NCBI RefSeq assembly: GCF_003712105.1
Contig: NZ_RHLG01000001.1
Span: 496,001-560,000, forward strand
DNA: 64,000 bases
Origin: Winogradskyella sp.
GTDB lineage: Bacteria > Bacteroidota > Bacteroidia > Flavobacteriales > Flavobacteriaceae
Reading direction: 5' to 3'
Positions 25,619-34,778 of the stretch are shown piece after piece (the first letter of the stretch is position 1; the number at the start of each line of letters is the position of its first letter). Below the pieces are notes generated by a model. It was not told the origin of the DNA. It did not search any database and worked only from the letters and a program-made list of their open reading frames with translations. Made by a program: the position numbers and the translations under genes.

Positions 25619-27004
25619 ATGAAAAAGCTATTAAAAATAATTTTTATGTATGTATTGTTATTTAGTTACAATACTGCGATATCACAAGACCAAGACAATC
25701 CTTGGGCCATTAGCCTAGGTATAAATGCTGTCGATTATTGGCCTGTTGGTCAACCAGATCCTCAAGGCGATCTTTTCGATGAGTTTTTCAATGTTAACGA
25801 CCATTGGAATATTTTTCCTTTTATATCTAGAATTGAAATTTCTCGAAGTTTTGGGCGTAATTTGTCATTTTCAGTAATTGGTTCTTTAAATCGAATTGAT
25901 AAATTTGGTGACTTACGTACTGGTCCTAATGGGAGTTTACAAACTAATAGAGTACCTGATTTAACCTATTATGGTATAGACGGAGCAATAAATTATAGTT
26001 TTACAAATTCTGGTAAAATAGAACCCTTCATCAGTGGTGGCGGTGGTTATACTTGGCTTGACAAAATTGGTTCAGGAACTTTAAATGGATCTATTGGAGT
26101 AAAATATTGGTTTGCTCCTAAATTTGCTTTCCAGCTCCAAAGCACATATAAGCACGTTTTTGAGGTCTATGGCTTTAGACATTTTCAACATTCAGTATCT
26201 ATCTCTCACAAGTTTGGTGGAGATAAAGACACAGATAGAGATGGTATCCCTGATGAAGAAGATAATTGCCCTGATACGCCTGGTTTATATGCATTTAATG
26301 GTTGCCCTGATACTGATAATGATGGCGTCGCTGACCCAGATGATGCTTGCCCTAAAGTAAAGGGTTTAGAGGCTTTTAATGGTTGTCCAGATTCTGATAA
26401 TGATGGTGTAGAAGATAAAAGCGATAGATGCCCTGATGTTCCAGGGTTGACAACTCTTTTTGGTTGCCCTGATAGTGATGGAGATAACATTACTGATTCT
26501 AGAGATAAGTGCCCAAATGTTTCTGGACCCAATGAAAATAATGGTTGCCCATGGCCTGATGCTGATGGTGATGGCACTATTGACAGATATGATAAGTGTC
26601 CAAATACTAAGGGGCTAGTTGAAAACAACGGATGTCCTAAGTTAAGTGAGCAAGACAAGACATTAATAAATGATTATGCTAAAACCCTACTTTTTTCACC
26701 AGGAAGATCAGAAATTAAAGACGAGTCGAAACTTGTGTTGTTAGATATTCTTAGGCTTTTAAATACGAATCCAAATGCCAAATTCAATATCATTGGGCAC
26801 ACCGATAGTATTGGAGACAGTAAATTTAATCAGCAACTCTCTGAAGAAAGAGCATCTGCAGTACGAGATTATTTAATTTTAAGCGGAATTGATAGATCAA
26901 GACTATCATCTGCTGGTTATGGAGAAGATAAGCCAATAGCAGATAATAGAACACCTGATGGAAGAAAACAAAACAGGCGTGTAGAAATTATTCTCGTAAA
27001 TTAA
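25619..27004 (+). CDS. OmpA-family outer membrane protein with TSP3 repeats (paralogue 2)
   Basis: 461 residues from the ATG at 25619; a TTG 27 nt upstream would only add residues before a normal signal peptide (KKLLKIIFMYVLLFSYNTAIS), so the ATG is preferred. Same order as its neighbour: barrel with NPWAISLGINAVDYWPVGQ, five or six TSP3 repeats rich in Asp, Cys and Pro, and an OmpA domain (LLFSPGRSEIKDES, IGHTDSIGDSKFN, NRRVEI). Most changes between paralogues are in the barrel loops, consistent with divergence of surface-exposed parts after duplication. Confidence 0.92.
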   Translation: MKKLLKIIFMYVLLFSYNTAISQDQDNPWAISLGINAVDYWPVGQPDPQGDLFDEFFNVNDHWNIFPFISRIEISRSFGRNLSFSVIGSLNRIDKFGDLRTGPNGSLQTNRVPDLTYYGIDGAINYSFTNSGKIEPFISGGGGYTWLDKIGSGTLNGSIGVKYWFAPKFAFQLQSTYKHVFEVYGFRHFQHSVSISHKFGGDKDTDRDGIPDEEDNCPDTPGLYAFNGCPDTDNDGVADPDDACPKVKGLEAFNGCPDSDNDGVEDKSDRCPDVPGLTTLFGCPDSDGDNITDSRDKCPNVSGPNENNGCPWPDADGDGTIDRYDKCPNTKGLVENNGCPKLSEQDKTLINDYAKTLLFSPGRSEIKDESKLVLLDILRLLNTNPNAKFNIIGHTDSIGDSKFNQQLSEERASAVRDYLILSGIDRSRLSSAGYGEDKPIADNRTPDGRKQNRRVEIILVN

Positions 27005-27034
27005 GCCTTATTTTATTTAATAAGATATACTTTT

Positions 27035-27066
27035 AAAACACTTTGGATTTCCAAAGTGTTTTTTAT
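27035..27066 (+). terminator. Intrinsic terminator
   Basis: Stem AAAACACTTTGG/CCAAAGTGTTTT with loop ATTT and T-rich tail, behind the second OmpA gene and ending 9 bp before the nuclease start. Confidence 0.85.
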
Positions 27067-27074
27067 TTTTAGCA

Positions 27075-29813
27075 ATGCCTATTTTCATAAACGATGTTCT
27101 AAATGATTTAAAGTCTAAAGACTTAGACTTTTCACAGTTAGTATTTATACTTCCAAGTAAAAGAGCAGGCGTTTTTTTAAGGAGTGAGCTCCATAAATAT
27201 ATTAACAAAACTTCTTTTGCTCCAGATATCATTAGCATAGAAGATTTTGTTCAGTATTTATCTCAATTAACCCAAATTAGTGGTGTAGAGCTTTTGTTTA
27301 AGTTTTATGAAGTCTATAAAGTTGAAACCAATCCAGCCCAATTAGAACCCTTCGAAAGTTTTTCAAAATGGGCAAATATAGTGCTTCAAGATTTTAACGA
27401 AATTGATCGCTACTTAATACCTACTAACAATATATTTGATTATCTATCTGCTGTTCAAGAGTTAAATCACTGGTCATTTCAAGAAGAACAAACAGAGTTA
27501 ACCAAAAAATTTCTTGATTTTTGGAAAAACCTCAAAGAATATTACAATAAGCTAAGTGAGCATCTGCTGATAGACGATTTTGCCTATCAAGGTTTAATAT
27601 ATAGAGAAGCAATAGAGCATTTAGAGTCTTATATTCAAAACACGACTAAGATTCACGTTTTTCTTGGTTTTAATGCGCTAAACAAATCTGAAGAACATAT
27701 CATCCAAGAGCTTCTTCAAAATAATTTAGGGCTAATTTATTGGAATATTGACACCTCTTTTATTAATAACCCCATCCATAGTGCTGGTTTTTTTACAAGC
27801 CAATACAAATCCAATTGGCGCTATTTTGAACAAAATAATTTTAATTGGATTGTAGATAATTATGCAACTAAGAAATCCATAAACATAGTTGGTTGTCCCA
27901 AAGCTATCGGGCAAAGTAAATATGTAGGTCATCTAATACATACGCTTATACAAGACTCTAAAAGCTTAAATAATACAGCTATAGTCTTAGGAGATGAACT
28001 TCTATTAACTCCTATATTAAATTCTTTACCCAAAACTGTTGGCCCTATAAATGTTACAATGGGTCTAAAACTAAGCAGCGTTCCGTTAGCATCGTTATTC
28101 GATGATTTATTCAGAATACATAAGCTTCCTTCAAGTAGATTTTACTATAAAGATGTCATTAAGATATTATCGCATCAAATGCTTAATTATGTGCTAAAGT
28201 CAAGAACCGCCATCATACAAGCACTACACAAAAACAACATCACATATCTTACTAAAGATAACTTATTAGAGTTTTCTGAAGATACTGACACAGTATTATT
28301 AAACTTACTTTTTAGTAATTGGGGAGAATCTATATCTAAAAGTATCGATACCTGCTTAAAATTGATTTATACAATTAAAGAAGGTATTGGAGACACATTC
28401 AAACCTCTTGAGCTCGAATATCTATACCGCTTTAATGTTTTGTTTAATGAGATATCCAATCTTAATACGAAATATAAATATATCTCAAGCATCTCAACTT
28501 TACATAGTATATACAAAGAACTTTTAAGTACTGAAACACTAGATTTTCAAGGAGAGCCTTTAGATGGTTTGCAAATTATGGGTATGCTTGAGTCAAGAGT
28601 TCTAGATTTTGAAACAGTTATTATTACTTCTGTAAATGAAGGTATCTTACCTAGTGGTAAAACAAACAATTCCTTTATTCCTTTTGATATAAAAATTGAA
28701 AATAATCTTCCTACATACAAAGAAAAAGATGCGGTTTATACCTATCACTTTTATAGTCTAATTCAAAGAGCAAAAAACGTTTACCTTATTTATAACACAG
28801 AAGTGGATGCACTAAAAGGTGGTGAAAAAAGTCGGTTTATTACTCAACTCGAAGTTGAAGGGATTCACAACCTTAATCATCAAGTAGTGTCTCCCAATAT
28901 CCCAAAAACAAAAAAACAACTTACAGTAATTCAAAAAAGTTCTGAGGTCTTAGAAAAACTCAAAGAGTTTTCAGAAAAGGGGTTTTCGCCTTCATCCTTA
29001 ACGAATTATATGAGAAACCCCGTAGATTTTTACTTTGAAAAGATTCTTGGTGTTAAAAACCCTGAGGAAGTTGAAGAAACTGTCGCTGCTAATACTTTAG
29101 GAACAATTATACATCATACTCTGGAAGATTTCTATAAGCCATTAGAAGGTGAGATTTTAAAAATTGATGATCTCAATAAAATGAAATCTTCCATCCATAA
29201 AAGCGTTACCCAAAATTTTAAAATAGAGTTTAAAAAAGGTGATTTCACAAAAGGTAAAAACCTTATAATCTTTGAAATTGCTAAACGCTATATTTCAAAC
29301 TTCATAAATTCTGAAATTGAAGCTCTTAAAGCAGGTAATGAAATAAAAATTTTGGCAATTGAAGCCGAAGAAACTACTCCTATTACTATTGAAGGCTTAA
29401 ATTTTAATGTTAATCTTACAGGAAAAATCGACCGCATTGATGAGTTTAATGGCATCACCAGAATAATAGATTATAAATCTGGGAAAGTAGAACAAAACAA
29501 GGTTGAAGTTGTGGAATGGGATGATTTAATAACCGATTATAATAAATACAGTAAATCCTTTCAAGTGTTATGCTACACCTATATGCTGCAAAAACAAAAT
29601 AAAGTACAGCTCCCGGTTGAGGCCGGAATTATTTCCTTTAAAAATCTAAAGCAAGGATTTTTAAAATTTGGTAAAAAAGAAACTGCTACAAGTAGATCTA
29701 AAAACCAAATAATTACAGAAGATATATTACATGCCTTTGAAACTCAACTAAAAACCCTAATAACCGAAATTTGCAATTCTGATATAGATTTTATTGAAAA
29801 AGAAATAGACTAA
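27075..29813 (+). CDS. PD-(D/E)XK nuclease family protein (AddB-like)
   Basis: 912 residues. The N-terminal part is a degenerate helicase fold (LVFILPSKRAGVFLRSELH replacing a proper Walker A), as in AddB proteins. A late segment LQIMGMLESRVLDFETVIITSVNEGILPS is the typical helicase-like motif, and the C-terminal RecB nuclease domain starts at SPSSLTNYMRNPVDFYFEKILG and holds TGKIDRIDEFNGITRIIDYKSGK with the catalytic Asp, Asp and Lys. I see no iron-sulfur cysteine set at the C-terminus. Presumed partner of the helicase at 19632. The next gene overlaps by 1 nt. Confidence 0.88.
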   Translation: MPIFINDVLNDLKSKDLDFSQLVFILPSKRAGVFLRSELHKYINKTSFAPDIISIEDFVQYLSQLTQISGVELLFKFYEVYKVETNPAQLEPFESFSKWANIVLQDFNEIDRYLIPTNNIFDYLSAVQELNHWSFQEEQTELTKKFLDFWKNLKEYYNKLSEHLLIDDFAYQGLIYREAIEHLESYIQNTTKIHVFLGFNALNKSEEHIIQELLQNNLGLIYWNIDTSFINNPIHSAGFFTSQYKSNWRYFEQNNFNWIVDNYATKKSINIVGCPKAIGQSKYVGHLIHTLIQDSKSLNNTAIVLGDELLLTPILNSLPKTVGPINVTMGLKLSSVPLASLFDDLFRIHKLPSSRFYYKDVIKILSHQMLNYVLKSRTAIIQALHKNNITYLTKDNLLEFSEDTDTVLLNLLFSNWGESISKSIDTCLKLIYTIKEGIGDTFKPLELEYLYRFNVLFNEISNLNTKYKYISSISTLHSIYKELLSTETLDFQGEPLDGLQIMGMLESRVLDFETVIITSVNEGILPSGKTNNSFIPFDIKIENNLPTYKEKDAVYTYHFYSLIQRAKNVYLIYNTEVDALKGGEKSRFITQLEVEGIHNLNHQVVSPNIPKTKKQLTVIQKSSEVLEKLKEFSEKGFSPSSLTNYMRNPVDFYFEKILGVKNPEEVEETVAANTLGTIIHHTLEDFYKPLEGEILKIDDLNKMKSSIHKSVTQNFKIEFKKGDFTKGKNLIIFEIAKRYISNFINSEIEALKAGNEIKILAIEAEETTPITIEGLNFNVNLTGKIDRIDEFNGITRIIDYKSGKVEQNKVEVVEWDDLITDYNKYSKSFQVLCYTYMLQKQNKVQLPVEAGIISFKNLKQGFLKFGKKETATSRSKNQIITEDILHAFETQLKTLITEICNSDIDFIEKEID

Positions 29814-30664
29814 TGCTTATTGAAAAGAATATCATTTTAGAACGTACAAACAAAAAACCAATATTAATTGATGTGTTTTCAACCCAAAACGGTAATCATC
29901 GTCCTATTGTGGTTTTTTGCCATGGTTATAAAGGGTTTAAAGATTGGGGTGCATGGAATCTAATGGCGAAAACCATAGCTGAAGCTGGCTTCTGCTTTAT
30001 AAAGTTTAATTTCTCGCATAATGGTGGTACAGTAGACAATCCGATTGATTTTCCAGATTTAGAGGCTTTTGGTAACAACAACTATACTAAAGAGCTAGAT
30101 GACTTAAACGATGTTATTAATTGGGTTCAAAGTACTTTTGAAGATGACACAAATGTAGATGAAACCAATATTAATTTACTTGGTCATAGTCGTGGTGGTG
30201 GAATTACAATCTTAAAAGCATCCGAAGATTCTAGAGTTAAAAAGCTAATTACCTTAGCTAGTGTTTGCGATTTTGGGAAAAGAACTGCGACTATTGGCGA
30301 TTTAAAAACTTGGAAAGAAAGTGGAGTCAAGTACGTTCTTAATGGTAGAACAAAGCAGCAAATGCCGCATTATTACCAATTCTACGAAGATTTTAAAGCA
30401 AATGAAGCCCGATTACATATAGAATCTGCTGAAAAGCGATTAAAAATCCCGCATTTAATCATACATGGAGACAACGATACTTCTGTTTTAATAGATGAAG
30501 CATATGCCTTAAACAAATGGAACCCTGTAAGCCAATTAGAAATTATAAAAAACGCTGACCACGTGTTTAATGTAAAACAGCCTTGGGAAAAAGATACACT
30601 TTCACCTGAGCTTCAGATTGTCACAAAATCAGTAATCGATTTTTTTGTCTTGAAAAATCCTTGA
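29813..30664 (+). CDS. Alpha/beta hydrolase
   Basis: 283 residues of the alpha/beta hydrolase fold with the oxyanion segment VVFCHGYKGFKDWGAW, nucleophile elbow LLGHSRGGGI (Ser in GHSRG), the acid in LIIHGDNDTSVL and His in NADHVFNV. No signal peptide, hence cytoplasmic. Start codon overlaps the stop of the nuclease gene by one base (TAATG), so it is translationally coupled, although a functional link is not obvious. Confidence 0.88.
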   Translation: MLIEKNIILERTNKKPILIDVFSTQNGNHRPIVVFCHGYKGFKDWGAWNLMAKTIAEAGFCFIKFNFSHNGGTVDNPIDFPDLEAFGNNNYTKELDDLNDVINWVQSTFEDDTNVDETNINLLGHSRGGGITILKASEDSRVKKLITLASVCDFGKRTATIGDLKTWKESGVKYVLNGRTKQQMPHYYQFYEDFKANEARLHIESAEKRLKIPHLIIHGDNDTSVLIDEAYALNKWNPVSQLEIIKNADHVFNVKQPWEKDTLSPELQIVTKSVIDFFVLKNP

Positions 30665-30686
30665 ATAAAATATAAACTGTAAATAG

Positions 30687-30760
30687 TGGAGCATATCGGA
30701 GTCGAACCGATGACCTCTACGCTGCCAGCGTAGCGCTCTAGCCAGCTGAGCTAATGCCCC
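30687..30760 (-). tRNA. tRNA-Ala (GGC)
   Basis: On the minus strand a 74-nt cloverleaf: acceptor GGGGCAT/ATGCTCC, D arm with AGCTCAGCTGGCTAGAGC, anticodon stem CTACG/CGTAG around loop CTGGCAG (anticodon GGC, reads GCC), and T loop GGTTCGACTCC. The discriminator is A and CCA is not encoded. It lies between a hydrolase and a Usp gene. Confidence 0.96.
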
Positions 30761-30761
30761 A

Positions 30762-31559
30762 TTATTTTAATCCGCTTAATACCAGTACTGGTGTTTCAGT
30801 ACTATGGAAGTCTCTTTTTAAAATTACATCATCTTCCCAAAGTTTAGAGAAAAACCCTCTTTGTCGTCTTACAACACAAAGCATATCTGGGTAATTAGAT
30901 TGATGATGCTGTAAAACGGCCTGAAACGTAGTTGGGCTTTCGGCTTCAGTGATGTTAGTTATTATGGTGTCTAGTTCATCATTAACCGCAAAGTCGCCTT
31001 CTTCATAGGATGTTGTCTTTACTAATAACAGGTTTACAATAGCTTTAAATTGGTCCTTAATAGCTGTCAAAGGCTTTAAAGCACCTTCTTTATTTATCAC
31101 TGCAGATTTTGTAGCCATCAAAATCTTAACAATTGGTTTATAGTGGTAGCCCTCAGGTACAATTAATGCTGGTATTTGTGTTCGCTTTACAATCTTTCCA
31201 GATGTTTTACCCAAATAAACCTCATCTTTTATAGAGTTGGTTCTTGGCTCAAGGATTACTAAATCAATATTTAAATCTTCCGCGACTTTTTCGATGGTGT
31301 CAACTAGTTTTCCTTTAAAAGTTCTTGTAATAACTTCTACATCTTTCGTGTCAATAGACGATACGTGAGATTCTAAAAAGGTTTTGGACTCTCGTTCTAT
31401 AATATGATCTACTTTAATCATGGTTCCTGCTTTGGTATAAACGTTATATATTTGAACCACATATAACTTAGCGCCAAATGCTTTAGCAAAATCTACAGCA
31501 AATTGTAAGTGAGATTTTGCATTTTTTGATGACCCAACAGGAACTAAAATATTTTTCAT
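30762..31559 (-). CDS. Universal stress protein, tandem Usp domains
   Basis: About 265 residues from the ATG at 31559; an ATG 30 nt upstream would add MYFCGLNKTI before the conserved KNILVPVGSSKNAKSHL and is not preferred. Usp domain 1 covers residues 1-145 (DLVILEPRTNS, TQIPALIVPE), with a second, more diverged domain to the end. The ATP-binding G-2x-G-9x-G(S/T) loop is only partly recognisable. Bacteroidota genomes carry many such proteins responding to growth arrest. Confidence 0.85.
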   Translation of the reverse strand: MKNILVPVGSSKNAKSHLQFAVDFAKAFGAKLYVVQIYNVYTKAGTMIKVDHIIERESKTFLESHVSSIDTKDVEVITRTFKGKLVDTIEKVAEDLNIDLVILEPRTNSIKDEVYLGKTSGKIVKRTQIPALIVPEGYHYKPIVKILMATKSAVINKEGALKPLTAIKDQFKAIVNLLLVKTTSYEEGDFAVNDELDTIITNITEAESPTTFQAVLQHHQSNYPDMLCVVRRQRGFFSKLWEDDVILKRDFHSTETPVLVLSGLK

Positions 31560-31596
31560 GATAGTCTTATTTAAACCACAAAAGTACACATTCTAA

Positions 31597-32097
31597 ATGA
31601 TTCGGAAAGCTATAAAAGAAGATGTAGATGCAATATTAAATATGACAAAAGCTTGCGCTAAAGCCATGATTGCTAATGGTATTTTTCAATGGAATGACTA
31701 TTATCCTTCTCGAGCGGCTTTTGAAAATGACATTAAACGAGATGAACTTTATGTACTAGAATTAAATAATATAGTCAAAGGCACGATTGTTATTTCTACG
31801 TACATGGATGATGAATATATTCCTATAACATGGCTTACAGATAACGAAAACAACATTTACATACATCGTTTAGCAATTCACCCAGAATTGCAAGGGCAGG
31901 GTTATGCGCGGCAATTCATGAATTTTGCTGAACAATATGCCATAGATAATAACTATACCTCGATTAGATTAGATACCTTTTCGCAGAACAAAAGAAACCA
32001 AAAGTTTTACGAACTTCGTGGCTATAAAAAGTTAGGCGATATTTTCTTTCCAAAACAAAGTGAATATCCTTTTCACTGTTACGAATTGGTACTTTGA
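31597..32097 (+). CDS. GNAT-family N-acetyltransferase
   Basis: 166 residues with the acetyl-CoA binding core IHRLAIHPELQGQGYARQFM (motif A, Q/RxxGxG/A form) and the C-terminal motif B region LDTFSQNKRNQKFYELRGY. Substrate unknown. The following MATE gene starts inside its stop codon. Confidence 0.9.
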   Translation: MIRKAIKEDVDAILNMTKACAKAMIANGIFQWNDYYPSRAAFENDIKRDELYVLELNNIVKGTIVISTYMDDEYIPITWLTDNENNIYIHRLAIHPELQGQGYARQFMNFAEQYAIDNNYTSIRLDTFSQNKRNQKFYELRGYKKLGDIFFPKQSEYPFHCYELVL

Positions 32098-33428
32098 GTT
32101 CAAAAATAACCCTTAAACAAATAAATAAATTAGCAATACCGGCACTAATCTCTGGTGTTTCTGAACCTATATTATCTTTAACTGATGCAGCGATCATTGG
32201 CAATATGGATCTTAATGCCACCGAGTCTCTTGCAGCTGTTGGTATTGTAACGACATTTTTGTCTATGCTTATTTGGGTTTTAGGGCAAACACGTAGTGCA
32301 ATTTCATCTATTGTATCACAATATTTAGGAGCCGACAAATTAGAAGCAGTAAAAAATCTCCCTGCTCAAGCTATTTTTTTAATAACAAGTTTAAGTATTC
32401 TCATCATACTGTTTACATACCCATTTGCAAACCAAATATTTAAACTTTATAATGCTTCGGATTTAATATTAGATTACAGTGTTGATTACTATAAAATAAG
32501 AGTGTTTGGATTTCCTTTTACTCTATTTACAATTGCGGTTTTTGGGACCTTTAGAGGGTTACAAAACACCTATTATCCAATGTTAATTGCAATTTCAGGA
32601 GCCGTGATCAATATCATTCTAGATGTGGTCTTGGTGTATGGAATTGAAGGTATAGTCCCTGCAATGCATATTAGTGGTGCGGCTTATGCAAGTGTTGCGG
32701 CCCAGCTAGTTATGGGTGGCTTATCTGCTTATTATTTGCTTAAGAAAACAGATATCTCGTTACGTTTAAAGCTGCCTTTCAATCCTGAAATTGAGCGATT
32801 TATTCTCATGATTTTGAATTTATTTGTGCGAACCATTGCTTTGAATGTAGCCTTATATTTTGGAACAAGCTTCGCTACAAAATATGGCGCAACATACATT
32901 GCAGCATACACAATTGGGATTAACTTATGGTTTTTAGGAGCATTCCTTATTGATGGTTATGCAAGCGCCGGAAATATTTTATCTGGAAAACTTTTAGGTG
33001 CAAAAGATTATAAGACTCTACTAGACCTTAGCTCTAAGCTTATTAAATATGGTATTGTTATAGGAATGATATTAGCGTTAACTGGGGCTTTACTTTACGA
33101 CCCTATTGGACGCCTTTTTACTAATGATGAGTTAGTGCTTAAAGAATTTTACAAAGTCTTTTGGATAGTACTAGCCATGCAACCCTTATGTGCTTTAGCC
33201 TTTATTTTTGATGGCGTTTTTAAAGGTATGGGTAGAATGAAATATTTAAGAAATGTATTATTGTTTTCAACCCTATTAGTCTTCATCCCAATTTTATACC
33301 TGTGTGATTATAACAATCTTAAGCTCTATGGTATTTTTATAGCCTTTACCTTTTGGATTATTGCACGTGGCATTCCATTAATTATAAAATTCAGAAAAAT
33401 TGTTACGTTACCAGTACAAAACACTTAA
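32094..33428 (+). CDS. MATE-family efflux transporter
   Basis: 444 residues, about twelve transmembrane helices, with the two-fold MATE arrangement: residues 1-215 (PALISGVSEPILSLTDAAIIGN, GQTRSAISSIVSQYLGA) and 235-444 (RTIALNVALYFGTSFATKYGATY). DinF/NorM-like, expected to use Na+ or H+ to export cationic drugs or metabolites. Start is a TTG overlapping the GNAT stop by 4 nt. Confidence 0.92.
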   Translation: MSSKITLKQINKLAIPALISGVSEPILSLTDAAIIGNMDLNATESLAAVGIVTTFLSMLIWVLGQTRSAISSIVSQYLGADKLEAVKNLPAQAIFLITSLSILIILFTYPFANQIFKLYNASDLILDYSVDYYKIRVFGFPFTLFTIAVFGTFRGLQNTYYPMLIAISGAVINIILDVVLVYGIEGIVPAMHISGAAYASVAAQLVMGGLSAYYLLKKTDISLRLKLPFNPEIERFILMILNLFVRTIALNVALYFGTSFATKYGATYIAAYTIGINLWFLGAFLIDGYASAGNILSGKLLGAKDYKTLLDLSSKLIKYGIVIGMILALTGALLYDPIGRLFTNDELVLKEFYKVFWIVLAMQPLCALAFIFDGVFKGMGRMKYLRNVLLFSTLLVFIPILYLCDYNNLKLYGIFIAFTFWIIARGIPLIIKFRKIVTLPVQNT

Positions 33429-33460
33429 ATTTGATTGATAATCAATATTAAAGAGCATTT

Positions 33461-33559
33461 ATGGATATTCTTAACTTTTTAGGTGGAAACGGATTATTTC
33501 TAATTTTAGGATTAGTGCTTATTGTAATTTATTTTTACAACCGAAACAAAAAACGTTAA
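33461..33559 (+). CDS. Small single-helix membrane protein
   Basis: A 32-residue reading frame beginning MDILNFLGGNG followed by one hydrophobic helix (LFLILGLVLIVIYF) and a positive tail NRNKKR. It fills the gap between the MATE gene and queD, and its stop overlaps the queD start by one base (TAATG), so translation may be coupled. The inside-positive C-terminus would place the N-terminus outside. No family recognised. Confidence 0.55.
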   Translation: MDILNFLGGNGLFLILGLVLIVIYFYNRNKKR

Positions 33560-34011
33560 TGAGCAACATTCGTATTACAAAACAGTTTTCTTTTGAAGCC
33601 GGTCATGCGCTTTATGGTTATGATGGTAAGTGTAAAAACCTTCATGGGCATAGCTACCACTTATTTGTCACGGTAATTGGTGAACCTATATTAGACACAT
33701 CGAATGTAAAGCATGGTATGGTAATAGACTTTGGTGACCTCAAAAGAATTGTAAATGAAGAGATCGTAGATGTTTTTGACCACTCTATGATATTTAATAA
33801 AAACACACCTCATCTAGAGTTAGCAAAAGAACTAATGGATAGAGAGCATCATATATTATTAGTTGACTATCAACCAACTACTGAAATGATGGTTATTGAC
33901 TTTGCTAAAAAGATTAAAAAACGCTTACCAGAAAACATAAAACTTCATAGTTTAAAGCTACAAGAAACAGCTACCAGTTATGCTGAATGGTATGCTTCAG
34001 ATAATGGATAA
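33559..34011 (+). CDS. queD: 6-carboxytetrahydropterin synthase-like protein
   Basis: 150 residues of the PTPS/QueD family. Zinc-binding His residues appear in FEAGHALYG and NLHGHSYHLFV, the catalytic Cys in DGKCKNLHG, and the family motif VFDHSMIFN. QueD makes the preQ0 precursor of queuosine, converting dihydroneopterin triphosphate; PTPS members of the family are alternatives. The rest of the queuosine pathway is not in this window. Overlaps the next gene by 8 nt. Confidence 0.87.
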   Translation: MSNIRITKQFSFEAGHALYGYDGKCKNLHGHSYHLFVTVIGEPILDTSNVKHGMVIDFGDLKRIVNEEIVDVFDHSMIFNKNTPHLELAKELMDREHHILLVDYQPTTEMMVIDFAKKIKKRLPENIKLHSLKLQETATSYAEWYASDNG

Positions 34012-34777
34012 CCCTCATCACATAGAAATTCTAAACGGTAAAAGCGTTTATTTTGCTTCAGACAATCACCTTGGTGCTCCAACATTAGAAGCTTCACGTC
34101 CGCGTGAAAAGAAATTTGTGGCTTGGCTAGATGAGGTTAAACAAGATGCGGCAGCCATCTTTCTGCTTGGTGATTTATTCGATTTTTGGTTCGAATATAA
34201 AACGGTAATCCCAAAAGGTTTTACAAGAGTTTTAGGTAAGCTTGCCGAAATTAGCGATTCTGGGATTCCTATATATTACTTTGTTGGTAATCATGATTTA
34301 TGGATGAATGGTTATTTTGAAGAAGAACTCAATATTCCTGTGTTTCATAAACCCCAAGAATTTACTTTTAATACCACTACTTTCTTTATCGGCCACGGTG
34401 ATGGATTAGGTCCTGGAGATAAGGGTTATAAGCGCATGAAAAAGGTGTTTAAAAGTCCATTTTTTAATTGGTTGTTTCGTTGGGGTCATCCAGATATAGG
34501 TATGCGAATAGCGCAATACTTTTCGGTCAAAAACAAACTCATTTCTGGAGATGATGATGCCAAGTTTCTAGGAGAAGAGAATGAGTGGTTAGTGCAATAC
34601 AGCAAGAAAAAATTAGAAGAAAAACACAGAGACCATTTTGTGTTTGGTCATCGCCACCTGCCTTTAGAAATTGATCTAAGTGAAACTTCAAAATATACTA
34701 ATCTTGGTGACTGGATTCAGTACTTTACCTATGGAGTATTTGACGGCGAAACTATGAGTTTAGAAACTTATAAATAG
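34004..34777 (+). CDS. lpxH: UDP-2,3-diacylglucosamine diphosphatase
   Basis: Lipid A biosynthesis metallophosphoesterase. 257 residues from the ATG at 34004 (an upstream ATG at 33980 lies within queD and would add MLNGMLQI). Metal-binding motifs in order: FASDNHLG, LGDLFDFWFEYK, VGNHDLWMNG, GHGDGLGPGDKG, FGHRHLPLE. Standard length for LpxH. The 8-nt overlap with queD suggests coupling. Confidence 0.92.
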   Translation: MDNPHHIEILNGKSVYFASDNHLGAPTLEASRPREKKFVAWLDEVKQDAAAIFLLGDLFDFWFEYKTVIPKGFTRVLGKLAEISDSGIPIYYFVGNHDLWMNGYFEEELNIPVFHKPQEFTFNTTTFFIGHGDGLGPGDKGYKRMKKVFKSPFFNWLFRWGHPDIGMRIAQYFSVKNKLISGDDDAKFLGEENEWLVQYSKKKLEEKHRDHFVFGHRHLPLEIDLSETSKYTNLGDWIQYFTYGVFDGETMSLETYK

Positions 34778-34778
34778 T

